DNA from: Nocardia sp. NRRL S-836
GTDB lineage: Bacteria > Actinomycetota > Actinomycetes > Mycobacteriales > Pseudonocardiaceae
Assembly: GCF_001279525.1 (NCBI RefSeq)
Contig: NZ_LGDY01000145.1
Location: 1-31,520, forward strand
DNA length: 31,520 bases
Direction of reading: 5' to 3'
Under the pieces are notes generated by a model. It was not told where the DNA came from. It worked only from the letters and a program-made list of their open reading frames with translations, and did not search any database. The translations under genes and the position numbers were made by a program. Positions 15,379-23,854 of the stretch are shown here, in pieces (the first letter of the stretch is position 1; every line of letters starts with the position of its first letter).

Positions 15379-18273
15379 ATGAGTCGGACACCGAGCCAGC
15401 GTCGGCCCGGCCCCGCCGCGCTGATGCGCACCAGTTCCCCGGTGCTCGTGGGGCGGGGTGACCAACTCGGCACGCTGCGCGCAGCCGTGCCGAGGCAACC
15501 CGCCGTGGTCATGATCGAGGGCGAGGCCGGTGTCGGTAAGTCGCGGCTGGTCCGCGAGCTGCTGGACTCCGACCTCGGGCCGATCGCCGTCCTGATCGGG
15601 CACTGCCAGCCGGTGGGCGAGCCGTTCCCGTACGGGGCGGTGCTGGAGGCGCTGCGCGACTGCACCGCGCGACTGGCCCGCGGCCCCGCGCTGAGCCCGG
15701 TGGCGGGCGTGCTGGGCGCGCTGCTGCCGGAGATCGCCGAGCACCTGCCGCCGCCACCGCCGCCGACCGGTGACCCGCGCGCCGAGCGGCACCGGCTGTT
15801 CCGCGCGCTGCGCGAGCTGGTCAGCGTGCTCGGACCGGTGCTGCTGGTCGTCGAGGACCTGCACTGGGCCGACGACGGGTCGCGGCAGCTGCTGCGGTTC
15901 CTGATGGGCGACCCGCCGCCGAACCTGTCGATCGTGGTCACCTACCGGCGCGAGGACGTGCCGGGCGGCGTTCCGCTCGGCACGGCGTACCGGCCGCCCG
16001 GCGGGATCACCAGCGCGGTGCTGGAGCTCCAGCCGCTCGACGTAACCGAGGTGCGGGCGCTGGCCTCCGCGATCCTGGACGGCGAGCCGGTGTCCGCGGA
16101 GTTCGCGGCCAAGCTGCACGAACGCACGGCGGGCATCCCGTTCGTGGTCGAGGAGACCCTGCGCGCGCTGCGCAACCCGGCGGGCGCGGTGCACGCGGAC
16201 GGCGCCACGGCCCGGCGGCTGCTCGACCACGTGGACGTCCCGGTGCTGCTGCGCGACGCGATGGCCGAGCGGCTGGCGGCGTTGCCGGTCACCGCGACCC
16301 GGCTCGTCCAGGCCGCCGCCGTGCTCGGCACGCCCGCCTCGGCCGAACTGCTCGGAGCGGTCGCCGCGATCGGCGAGAACCGCGTGCGCGCCGCGTTGAC
16401 ACACGCGCTGACCGGCCACGTCCTGCACGAGGCCGACGCACGCAGCTATGGGTTCCGGCACGCGCTGGCCCGGCAGGCCGTCTACGACACGTTGAGCGGC
16501 CCCGACCGCCAGCAGCTGCACAACCGCGCCGTCGAGGCGCTGTCCCGCGTCGAGCCGCTGCCGTTGGTGCAGCTGGCCGAGCACAGCGAACGCGCCGGTC
16601 ACACGGCCGCGTGGCTGCGGTTCGGGGAGGCCGCCGCCGACCGCGCCGCCGAGCGCGGTGACGCCGGGACCGCCACCGCGATGCTGCAGCGACTGCTGGT
16701 CGACCCGGCCGTGCCCGCCGCGGACGTGGACCGGCTCGCGATCAAGCTCGGCGAGGTGGCCCACCGCGGTCTCGACCAGCACGCCCCGACCGAGGCGCTG
16801 GAACGCCTGCTGTCCGACCGCCGCCTGTCGGTCTCCGCGCGCGGCGAGGTGCGCCTGTTCCGCGGCCTGCTGCTGATCCGCCAGGCCGGCGGCATCGAGG
16901 AGGCCCGCACCGAGATCGACCGCGCCGTCGCAGACCTCGCCGAACGGCCCGACCTGGCGGCTCGTGGCGCCGCCGTGCTGGGCATGCCCTCCCTCGGCAT
17001 GACACCGCTGCACGGGTTCGCGCCGTGGCTGGACCGGGTCGACCGCTACCGCGCGGCCACCGACGACCGCGAGCTGAGCCTGTCGCTGTACGCGAACCAG
17101 CTGGGTTCGAAGATGCACGCCGGCGACCCGTCCGTGCTCGCGTCGCTGGACTTCCCGCCCGTGTCGACCCCCGGTGAACTGCGTCAGCTCGCCCGCGCCC
17201 ACTGCAACCTGGCCGACGCGCTCACCAGCACCGGCCACTTCGACCTGTGCGGCGACCAGCTGCGCGACGGCCTGCGCTTCGCCGCCGAGTGCGGCGCCCC
17301 GTTCGTCGTGAGCACCGCCCAGGCCACCCGCGTGCGCCTCGACTGGCTGACCGGCCGCTGGGACGGCCTCGCCGAGCGCGCCGGCACCCTGCTCGACGAG
17401 TACCGCGACCTGTCCCCGGTGGCGAGCGAGCTGTCACTGGTCCTCGGCTCGCTGGCGGCGGCCCGCGGCGAGTGGGCGGAGGCCACCAGCCACCTGACCG
17501 AGACCGGCGCGTTCACCCCCGAGGAGTCGATCGCCCCGGTCGCGATCGCCGGCTGCGCCGCACTGGCGTGGACGGTGCTGTCCCAGGACGAGGTCACCCG
17601 CGCCTGCGTGGACGTCGACCGCGGCGTGGCCATCGTCCGCACCAAGGGCGTCTGGGTGTGGGCCACCGAACTGGGCCCGGTCGCCGTGGCCACCTACCTC
17701 GCGGCCGGCCGGGAGACCGACGCGGAGAACCTGATCGAGGAGATCGCCGCCGGGATCGAGGGCCGTGACGCACCGATGGCGGTGGCCGCCCTCGCCCAGT
17801 GCCGCGCCCGCCTGGCCGAGGCCCGCGGCCGGTTGGACGTGGCGGTGTCGCTCTACCGGGAGGCCGCCGACCGCTACTCGGCGCTGCCCGCGCCGTACCA
17901 CACGGCACTGGTCGCCGAACGCGAGGCCGCCTGCCTCCTCCCGACCGAACACGAGAAGGCCACCGAGATCCTCTCGGCCCTCGTCGACACGTTCGACGCC
18001 CTCGGCGCCACCCGCGACGCCGCCCGGTGCCGCCACCGGCTGCGCAGCATCGGCGGCGGCAAACCGTCCCGGCGCGGCCGCCGCGGGTACGGCAACGAGC
18101 TGTCGCCGCGCGAGCAGGAGGTGGCGCGGCTGCTCGCGGCCGGGCACACCAACCGGAAGATCGCGGACGTGCTGTTCCTGTCGCCGCGGACGGTCGAGCA
18201 GCACGCGGCACGGGTGCTGCGCAAGCTCGGGGTGTCGTCACGGGCCGAACTGCAGGCGGAGGACCTGGGCTGA
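15379..18273 (+). CDS. LuxR-family (LAL) transcriptional regulator with N-terminal AAA/STAND ATPase
   Basis: 964 residues. Walker A is GEAGVGKSRL (48-57) and Walker B is VLLVVEDLHWADD. An ATPase/helical region is followed by a long TPR-like alpha-helical middle (~400-880). The C-terminal LuxR helix-turn-helix runs ELSPREQEVARLL to SPRTVEQHAARVLRKLGV (about 900-955). Such large ATP-binding LuxR (LAL) proteins are usually pathway-specific activators, sensing an inducer through the TPR region. ATG 15379 is chosen for its closeness to a possible -10; an in-frame ATG at 15424 just before the ATPase domain is an alternative. The gene is divergent from the S8 proteases, and the upstream module it shares with them recurs before the S1 protease, so control of secreted proteolysis is the likely job (inference). 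Confidence 0.9.
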   Translation: MSRTPSQRRPGPAALMRTSSPVLVGRGDQLGTLRAAVPRQPAVVMIEGEAGVGKSRLVRELLDSDLGPIAVLIGHCQPVGEPFPYGAVLEALRDCTARLARGPALSPVAGVLGALLPEIAEHLPPPPPPTGDPRAERHRLFRALRELVSVLGPVLLVVEDLHWADDGSRQLLRFLMGDPPPNLSIVVTYRREDVPGGVPLGTAYRPPGGITSAVLELQPLDVTEVRALASAILDGEPVSAEFAAKLHERTAGIPFVVEETLRALRNPAGAVHADGATARRLLDHVDVPVLLRDAMAERLAALPVTATRLVQAAAVLGTPASAELLGAVAAIGENRVRAALTHALTGHVLHEADARSYGFRHALARQAVYDTLSGPDRQQLHNRAVEALSRVEPLPLVQLAEHSERAGHTAAWLRFGEAAADRAAERGDAGTATAMLQRLLVDPAVPAADVDRLAIKLGEVAHRGLDQHAPTEALERLLSDRRLSVSARGEVRLFRGLLLIRQAGGIEEARTEIDRAVADLAERPDLAARGAAVLGMPSLGMTPLHGFAPWLDRVDRYRAATDDRELSLSLYANQLGSKMHAGDPSVLASLDFPPVSTPGELRQLARAHCNLADALTSTGHFDLCGDQLRDGLRFAAECGAPFVVSTAQATRVRLDWLTGRWDGLAERAGTLLDEYRDLSPVASELSLVLGSLAAARGEWAEATSHLTETGAFTPEESIAPVAIAGCAALAWTVLSQDEVTRACVDVDRGVAIVRTKGVWVWATELGPVAVATYLAAGRETDAENLIEEIAAGIEGRDAPMAVAALAQCRARLAEARGRLDVAVSLYREAADRYSALPAPYHTALVAEREAACLLPTEHEKATEILSALVDTFDALGATRDAARCRHRLRSIGGGKPSRRGRRGYGNELSPREQEVARLLAAGHTNRKIADVLFLSPRTVEQHAARVLRKLGVSSRAELQAEDLG

Positions 18274-18957
18274 CCTCGTGGCCCGGCACCGTTGCGGTAG
18301 CTCAGCTCGCCGTTGTTGTCGCGCTTGCCGGTCAGGTTCCGGATTTCTCCGCGGACGATGTCGGCGTGCTGTTGACGTCGTCCGGGCCGGTCGACCTGCT
18401 GTCCGGTAACGGCGGGGGCGGACCGGCGTGGTCCTGGGCGCGCACTTCGTGGCTCGGGACCGTTGTGGCGGCTCAGTTCGCCGTTGTCGTCGCGCTCGCG
18501 GGTCAGGTTCCGGATTTCTCCGTGGATGACACCGGTGTGCCGTTGTCGTCGTCCGGGCCGGTCGGCCTGCTGTCCGGCAACGTCGGGGGCGGACCGGCGT
18601 GGTCCTGGGCGCGCACTTCGTGGCTCGGGACCGTTGTGGCGGCTCAGTTCGCCGTTGTCGTCGCGCTTGCTGGTCAGGTTCCGGATTTCTCCGTGGACGA
18701 CGCCGGCGTGCCGTTGTCGTCGTCCGGGCCGGTCGGTCCGCTGTCCGGCAACGTCGGGAGCGGGCTGGCGTGGTCCTGGGCGCGCACTTCGTGGCCTGGG
18801 ACCGTTGCGGTAGCTCAGCTCGCCGTTGTCGTTCCGCTCGCCGGTCAGGTTCCGGACTTCTCCGTGGACGACGTCGGCGTGCCGTTGACGTCGTCCGGGC
18901 CGGTCGACCTGCTGTCCGGCAACGCCGGAAGCGGACCGGCGCGGTCCGGAGCCCACA
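18274..18957. repeat. Four tandem 171-bp repeats
   Basis: The landmark CTCAG(C/T)TCGCC occurs at 18301, 18472, 18643 and 18814, giving a period of exactly 171 bp (57 codons). The array begins at the base after the LuxR stop and the fourth copy decays near its end. The inner copies 2 and 3 are most alike (10 differences counted), while outer copies 1 and 4 share variants the inner ones lack. The central GTCAGGTTCCGGA(T/C)TTCTCC is nearly constant. Two strands are open through all four copies. On the + strand most differences fall at third codon positions. On the - strand, codon-position GC looks coding-like and reads EIRNLTxxRDxNGELS per unit. No start with good context or family is recognised, so I call it a repeat, not a gene. 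Confidence 0.9.
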
Positions 18958-19009
18958 CCTCCGGCCCCCTGACCCGGCAGACTGGGGGCAGGGGAGTGGA
19001 GGGGCGGGG

Positions 19010-21247
19010 ATGGATCGGACGTTCGGCGAGCTGTTGCGCGACCACCGGCTCGCGCACGGCCTGACCCAGCACGGGCTGGCGGAGAAGGCGCAGCTCAGCG
19101 AGCAGGCGGTCGGTGCGCTGGAACGCGGTGACCGCCGGTACCCGCAGGCGGTCACGGTCGAGCGGCTGGCCGGCGTGTTCGGCCTGGCGGGAGCGGACCG
19201 GGAGCTCTTCGTGCGGCTCGCGTCCCGCAAGGGCACGCCCCGCCGCCCGGTCGCGGGCACCCCGCGGCAGCTGCCCGCCGGCATCGCGCACTTCACCGGC
19301 CGGTCCGCGCAGGTCGCGCTGGTCGCGGACCTGCTGCGCGACCGGTCGGCCGCGGCGGTGGTGTCGATCAGCGGCATGGGCGGGGTCGGCAAGACGTCGC
19401 TGGCCGTGCACGTCGGCCACCTGCTCGTCGACGACTTCCCGGACGGGCAGCTCTACCTGGACCTGCAGGGACACGGTGAACGTTCGCCGGTGGCACCGCT
19501 GGAGGCGCTGGGCCTGTTCCTGCGCTCGCTCGGCGTGGCCGGCAAGAACGTGCCCGCGACGGTGTCCGAGGCGGCACTGCGGCTGCGCACCGAGCTGGCC
19601 GGCCGCCGGGTGCTGCTGCTGCTCGACAACGCCGCCGACTCCGAGCAGGTCACGCCGCTGCTGCCGGGAACGGTCGGCGCGGCGGCGATCGTGACCAGCC
19701 GCAGGGCGTTGCTCACCTGCCAGGCCCGGCAGGTGCAGCTGGACGTGCTCACCGAGCCGGACGCGGTCGCCCTGCTCGCGACGACCGCGCCCGACCAGGT
19801 GGCGGCGGAGCCCGGGGCGGCCGCCGAGGTGGTGCGCCGGTGCGGCCGGCTGCCGCTGGCGGTCCGGCTGGCCGGTGCCCGGCTCGCGGCCCGGCCGTCG
19901 TGGCGGGTGTCCCACCTGGCCGAACGGCTGGCCGGCGGCCGTCGACTGGAGGAGCTCGACCAGGGCGAGGCCGGTGTGCGGGCGTGCTTCGCGCTGTCGA
20001 TCGACGGCCTGGCGGGCAGCGACGAGCCGGTCGACCGCGTGGCGGCGGAGGCCTACCCGTTGCTGGCCTGGCCGGACCTGCCCGACCTGTCCGTCCCGGT
20101 CGCCGCCCGGCTGCTCGACCGCGCCGAGCACGACACCGAACGGCTGCTGGAACGGCTGACCGCGGCCTGCCTGCTGGAGGCGCCGTCGCCGGGTCGCTAC
20201 CGGCTGCACGACCTGCTGCGCGTGTACGGCGCCGGCCTGGCCGAGGCGTCGGCGCGGGAGGCGCTGACCAGGGTGGTGCGGCTGTACGCGGGCGTGGCGT
20301 GGCGGGGACTCGTGCTGTCCAGCCACGGCTCGCCGCGGTTCGCGCTGGCACCGGATCTCGCCGGGACGCCGGAGTTCGCCGACGCGGCGGCGGCCTACGC
20401 GTGGCTGGAGCGAGAACGCGCTCACGTGGTCGCGGCGGCAGCCCAGGCGGACCCGGACGACCCGGTGCTGGCGACGCTCGCCGTGGGGCTGTTCGAGTTC
20501 TACCGCACCCGCGGGCTGTGGCGGGACTGGCGGCAGGTGTGCCAGGCGGCCCTGCGCGCGCCCGTGGACCGGCTGACCCACGCGTACCTGCTCAGCGACC
20601 TCGCCGGTGCCGATGCGGAGCTCGCGCACCGCGGCGACGGCGACTTCGAGCAGGTGCGGCAGCACATCCGGGCCGCCATCGCGTTGTTCGAACAGCACGG
20701 CGACGACGACTGCACGGCCAGGGCGTTGAACAACGCCTGCTACGCGTTCCGGCTCGGCGGTGCCGTGCGGGAGGCGATCGAGCTCGGTGAGCGCAGTCGC
20801 GCGCTGGGCAGCCGCGACTGGACGCTGGGCCTCAAGCTCGTCAACCTCGCCGAGCTGTACGGCCAGACCGGTGACCGGGCCACCCAGCACCGCTACCTCG
20901 CCGAGGCGATCGCCGTGCTGGAACCGCTCGACGCCGCCCACGGCATGGCCTACGCGCTCGTCGTGCTGGGCCTCGCGCAACGGGCGGAGGACCGCTTCCC
21001 CGAGGCGATCGCGAACCTGCGGCGCAGCGCCGAGCTGTGGCGCCGGATCGACGACACCCCCGGTGAGGCGAACACGCTGGCCGACCTGGGGGAGACCCTG
21101 CTCGCCGCCGGTGAGCGGGACGCGGCGCGGGACGTGCTGGCCGACGCCCAGGCCCTGCTGCGCCGCATCGGTGACCCGGCCAGGGAGCGGAAGGTCGCCG
21201 AGCTGCTCGCGCAGATCGGTCCGGCCGGTGCGGAGGACTCGGGCTGA
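19010..21247 (+). CDS. HTH-NB-ARC-TPR STAND regulator
   Basis: 745 residues. An N-terminal XRE-type helix-turn-helix (~1-70: LLRDHRLAHGLTQHGLAEKAQLSEQAVGALERG) is followed by an NB-ARC ATPase: FTGR at ~95, Walker A GMGGVGKTSL (122-131), Walker B VLLLLDNA (201-208), sensor TSRR (229-232), a GRLPLAVRLAG segment and the RLHDLLR winged-helix motif. About 300 residues of TPR-like helices end the protein. It belongs to the AfsR-like NB-ARC regulators without a SARP domain. ATG 19010 is preceded by GGAGGGGCGGGG, so the start is firm. It lies between the 171-bp repeats and the sugar operon; its target is unknown. Proteins of this class are ATP switches that respond to a ligand or phosphorylation. Confidence 0.88.
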   Translation: MDRTFGELLRDHRLAHGLTQHGLAEKAQLSEQAVGALERGDRRYPQAVTVERLAGVFGLAGADRELFVRLASRKGTPRRPVAGTPRQLPAGIAHFTGRSAQVALVADLLRDRSAAAVVSISGMGGVGKTSLAVHVGHLLVDDFPDGQLYLDLQGHGERSPVAPLEALGLFLRSLGVAGKNVPATVSEAALRLRTELAGRRVLLLLDNAADSEQVTPLLPGTVGAAAIVTSRRALLTCQARQVQLDVLTEPDAVALLATTAPDQVAAEPGAAAEVVRRCGRLPLAVRLAGARLAARPSWRVSHLAERLAGGRRLEELDQGEAGVRACFALSIDGLAGSDEPVDRVAAEAYPLLAWPDLPDLSVPVAARLLDRAEHDTERLLERLTAACLLEAPSPGRYRLHDLLRVYGAGLAEASAREALTRVVRLYAGVAWRGLVLSSHGSPRFALAPDLAGTPEFADAAAAYAWLERERAHVVAAAAQADPDDPVLATLAVGLFEFYRTRGLWRDWRQVCQAALRAPVDRLTHAYLLSDLAGADAELAHRGDGDFEQVRQHIRAAIALFEQHGDDDCTARALNNACYAFRLGGAVREAIELGERSRALGSRDWTLGLKLVNLAELYGQTGDRATQHRYLAEAIAVLEPLDAAHGMAYALVVLGLAQRAEDRFPEAIANLRRSAELWRRIDDTPGEANTLADLGETLLAAGERDAARDVLADAQALLRRIGDPARERKVAELLAQIGPAGAEDSG

Positions 21248-21310
21248 CCTCCGGAAACGGGTTCCTGTCGCCGGCCTGGCCTTGTCAGCGAAGATCATCG
21301 GCCGACCTGT

Positions 21311-21327
21311 GGCGGTTGTACACCGCC
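21311..21327 (+). terminator. Small hairpin after the STAND gene
   Basis: GGCGGT (21311-21316) pairs with ACCGCC (21322-21327) around a five-base loop, about 60 bases after the stop. It is short and lacks a T-run. It is a possible terminator separating the STAND gene from the sugar operon. Confidence 0.3.
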
Positions 21328-21378
21328 GCTGACCTGCACGTTCGCATTCCACCCGCCTCCGCCCGGCGCACACCGCCC

Positions 21379-21408
21379 TTGTGCCGCGCGTCCGTTCGTG
21401 CATATATT
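21379..21408 (+). promoter_or_regulatory. Promoter of the lacI-ABC-glycosidase operon
   Basis: A -35-like TTGTGC (21379-21384), an 18-base spacer and a -10-like TATATT (21403-21408). The AT-rich CATATATTTG stands out in this GC-rich sequence. Transcription would start near 21415, just before the first operator. Confidence 0.65.
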
Positions 21409-21421
21409 TGCCGAAACAACC

Positions 21422-21441
21422 TGATGTAAGCGCTTACATCA
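21422..21441. promoter_or_regulatory. LacI-family operator 1
   Basis: TGATGTAAGCGCTTACATCA is a perfect 20-bp palindrome with the central CG typical of LacI-family sites. It begins some 13 bases after the -10 element, where a bound repressor would block the polymerase. Confidence 0.9.
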
Positions 21442-21452
21442 CATTCAGTCAC

Positions 21453-21468
21453 ATGTAAGCGCTTACAT
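21453..21468. promoter_or_regulatory. LacI-family operator 2
   Basis: ATGTAAGCGCTTACAT is a perfect 16-bp palindrome with the same core as operator 1. The two centres are 29 bp apart, close to three helical turns, so two dimers would sit on the same DNA face. It ends 32 bases before the lacI start. Confidence 0.9.
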
Positions 21469-21500
21469 CACGTCAACGACGACAGGGTGGCAACAGCACG

Positions 21501-22532
21501 ATGGGCAAGCAGGACCACGCCGCATCCGAGGCCAGGGCCGCGGGAGCGACGATCTACTCGGTCGCCGACCGCGCCGGTGTCAGCATCGCGACCGTCTCGC
21601 GGGTGTTGCAGGGCGCGACGGTCGTGTCCGAGCCCACCCGGCAGAAGGTGCTCGCCGCCGTCGAGGAGCTCGGGTACGTGCCGCTCGGGGCGGCGCGCAG
21701 TCTCGCGGTGCGGCACCACGAGGCGCACGGTCTCGTCCTGCCCGAGCTCTCCGGCCCGTACTACGCCGAGCTGCTCATGGGGTTCGAGGCGCGTGCGGCG
21801 GAGCTCGCCCAGTCCGTGGTGCTCGTGCTCACCGACAGCCGCACCGACCTGGCCGCCGCGGTGCGCCAGCTCGCCACCAGGGTCGACGCCATCGCCGTGT
21901 TCGGTGCGGCGCCGATCTCCGGTGACGTGGTCCGGTTGCTGCGCGCGAAGAAGCCGGTCGTCGTCATCGCGGGTGAGCCGCATGACGGCGTCGAGGCGGT
22001 CTCCGCGGAGAACCTGGAGAGCGCGCGGGAGCTCGCCGGGCACCTGCTGGACCACGGCCGGCGGCGGGCTCTGTTCGTCGGCGACCCGGACAGCGGGCCC
22101 GACATCCGCAACCGGTACGCGGGCTACGTCGCCGCGCACCGCGACCGGGGGCTCGACGCCGCGGAACCGGTCCGGGTCGCGTTGCGCGAGGCCGACGGCG
22201 CCGCGTTCGCGCAACGGCTGCTGGCCGGCGAGTACGAGGCGGACGCGCTGATGTGCGCCAACGACGAGCTCGCGCTGTCGGTCATGACCACGGTGCAGGA
22301 CGCGGGCCGGGACGTGCCCGGTGACGTCGCGGTGGCCGGCTGGGACGACGTCATGACCGCGCGGTACGTGCGGCCGGGGCTCACGACCGTCCGCCAGCCC
22401 GTCCAGGAGCTCGGGGCGCTGGCCGCCAGCCGCCTGCACGACCTCGTGAGCGGTGAGCTGCCACGACCGCAGCCGCAGACGTTGCCGACGCGCCTGGTGG
22501 TGCGCTCCTCCTGCGGCTGCCCGGCCGCCTGA
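21501..22532 (+). CDS. LacI-family transcriptional repressor
   Basis: 343 residues. The N-terminal HTH (~16-65) reads TIYSVADRAGVSIATVSRVLQG, with the hinge helix LGYVPLGAARSLAV. A periplasmic-binding-protein-like sensor domain follows, ending with the common GWDDVMTARYVRPGLTTVRQP segment. The C-terminus RSSCGCP is frequent in actinomycete LacI proteins. ATG 21501 follows AGGGTGG. Two operators lie immediately upstream, so it very likely represses itself and the downstream transport and glycosidase genes, and is released by an imported oligosaccharide. It is transcribed with the ABC genes (47-base gap). The exact inducer cannot be read from sequence. Confidence 0.93.
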   Translation: MGKQDHAASEARAAGATIYSVADRAGVSIATVSRVLQGATVVSEPTRQKVLAAVEELGYVPLGAARSLAVRHHEAHGLVLPELSGPYYAELLMGFEARAAELAQSVVLVLTDSRTDLAAAVRQLATRVDAIAVFGAAPISGDVVRLLRAKKPVVVIAGEPHDGVEAVSAENLESARELAGHLLDHGRRRALFVGDPDSGPDIRNRYAGYVAAHRDRGLDAAEPVRVALREADGAAFAQRLLAGEYEADALMCANDELALSVMTTVQDAGRDVPGDVAVAGWDDVMTARYVRPGLTTVRQPVQELGALAASRLHDLVSGELPRPQPQTLPTRLVVRSSCGCPAA

Positions 22533-22579
22533 CCACCGCCCTCCACTTCGGACGAACGCAGGAAGGAAGCGAGAAACCA

Positions 22580-23854
22580 ATGGTGCGCAAGACTGCCAAG
22601 TCGCTCGCGGGCCTGTCAGCCCTGGTGCTGGTGCTGGCCGCGTGCGGGCGCGGCGACGACCAGACCGGTGGCCGGTCGAGTGCCGACATCGGACAGGGGC
22701 CCGCCACGGGCACCGTCACCGTCTGGGCCATGGGTGCGGAGGGCGAGAAGCTCCCGGCGCTCGCGGAGGAGTTCGAGAAGGCGAACCCCGGCGTCGACGT
22801 CCAGGTCACCGCCATCCCGTGGGACGCGGCCCACAACAAGTTCACCTCGGCGATCGCCGCCGGCCAGGCACCGGACGCGGCCATGGTCGGATCGACGTGG
22901 ATGGGCGAGTTCGCGGGCATGAACGCGCTCGACGCGACACCGTCCTCGATCGACAAGAGCGCGTTCTTCGACGGCGCGCAACGCACCACGGAGGTCGGCG
23001 GCACCTCGTACGGCATCCCCTGGTACGTCGAGACGCGCCTCGTCTACTACCGCAAGGACCTCGCCAAGACCGCGGGGTATGAGACGCCGCCGAAGGACTG
23101 GCAGGGCCTCAAGGACATGGCCAAGGCCATGCAGACCAAGGCGGGCGCCAAGTTCGGGATCGGCCTGCAGGCGGGCGGCACCGGCTCGTGGCAGTCGCTG
23201 CTGCCCTTCGCGTGGTCGAACGGCGCGCAGCTGACCAAGGACAACGGCGCCGCCTACAACTTCGACAGCCCCGAGATGCGGGAGACGCTGCAGTACTACG
23301 GCTCCTTCTTCAACGAGGGCATCGCGGACCGGGAGGCGCCCGCGCAGCCCACGACCGAGCCGGACTTCGTCAGCGGCCGGGTGCCGATGTTCATCTCCGG
23401 CCCCTGGATGATGTCGGCGGTGGAGAAGCTCGGTGGCGCCGACTTCAAGGACAGGTACGACGTCATGCCGATGCCGACGAAGAAGACCTCGTCCAGCTTC
23501 GTCGGCGGCTCGAACTTCGTCGTCTTCAAGGAGACCGACAACCGCGACTCCGCCTGGAAGTTCGTCCGCTGGCTGGCCGACCCGCAGACCCAGGTGAAGT
23601 GGTACCAGCGGTCCACGGACCTGCCGTCGGTGAAGAGCGCCTGGCAGGACCCGGCGCTGACCGCCGACACCAAGCTCGCGACCTTCGGCCGGCAGCTCGA
23701 CACGGCGCAGTCGCCGCCCACCTTCGCCACGTGGGAGCAGGCGATCACCGCGCTCGACACCGAGGTCGAGAAGGTGGCCCGGTCCGGTGCCGACCCGGCC
23801 GCCGCGCTCAAGGCGGCGCAGGCGTCGGCCGAGTCCATCGGCACCGGCCGGTGA
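22580..23854 (+). CDS. ABC sugar-transporter solute-binding lipoprotein
   Basis: 424 residues. A lipoprotein signal peptide with lipobox LAAC (lipid-anchored Cys22) is followed by a family-1 (MalE/UgpB-like) extracellular binding protein. Typical marks are VTVWAMGAEGEKLPALAEEFEKANPG at the mature start, a W-x-E-T-R-L-V-Y-Y-R-K-D-L strand, and the FVGGSNFVVFK segment. AGGAAGGAA precedes ATG 22580. It captures an oligosaccharide outside the membrane and hands it to the two permeases that follow. The stop overlaps the next start. No ATPase gene is in the operon; actinomycetes usually supply a shared MsiK-type ATPase from elsewhere. Confidence 0.95.
   Translation: MVRKTAKSLAGLSALVLVLAACGRGDDQTGGRSSADIGQGPATGTVTVWAMGAEGEKLPALAEEFEKANPGVDVQVTAIPWDAAHNKFTSAIAAGQAPDAAMVGSTWMGEFAGMNALDATPSSIDKSAFFDGAQRTTEVGGTSYGIPWYVETRLVYYRKDLAKTAGYETPPKDWQGLKDMAKAMQTKAGAKFGIGLQAGGTGSWQSLLPFAWSNGAQLTKDNGAAYNFDSPEMRETLQYYGSFFNEGIADREAPAQPTTEPDFVSGRVPMFISGPWMMSAVEKLGGADFKDRYDVMPMPTKKTSSSFVGGSNFVVFKETDNRDSAWKFVRWLADPQTQVKWYQRSTDLPSVKSAWQDPALTADTKLATFGRQLDTAQSPPTFATWEQAITALDTEVEKVARSGADPAAALKAAQASAESIGTGR

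Noticed and set aside
17874..18956. A 360-codon - strand frame covering the 171-bp repeats
   Set aside because: A third of it is antisense to the LuxR C-terminus and its GTG start has poor spacing to GGAGG; kept only as a hypothesis under the repeat finding.
18274..18957. CRISPR array
   Set aside because: The whole 171-bp unit is repeated with scattered substitutions; there are no short identical repeats with unique spacers and no cas genes.
18845..21403. An 852-codon - strand open frame
   Set aside because: Antisense to the HTH-NB-ARC-TPR gene, whose domains are unmistakable.
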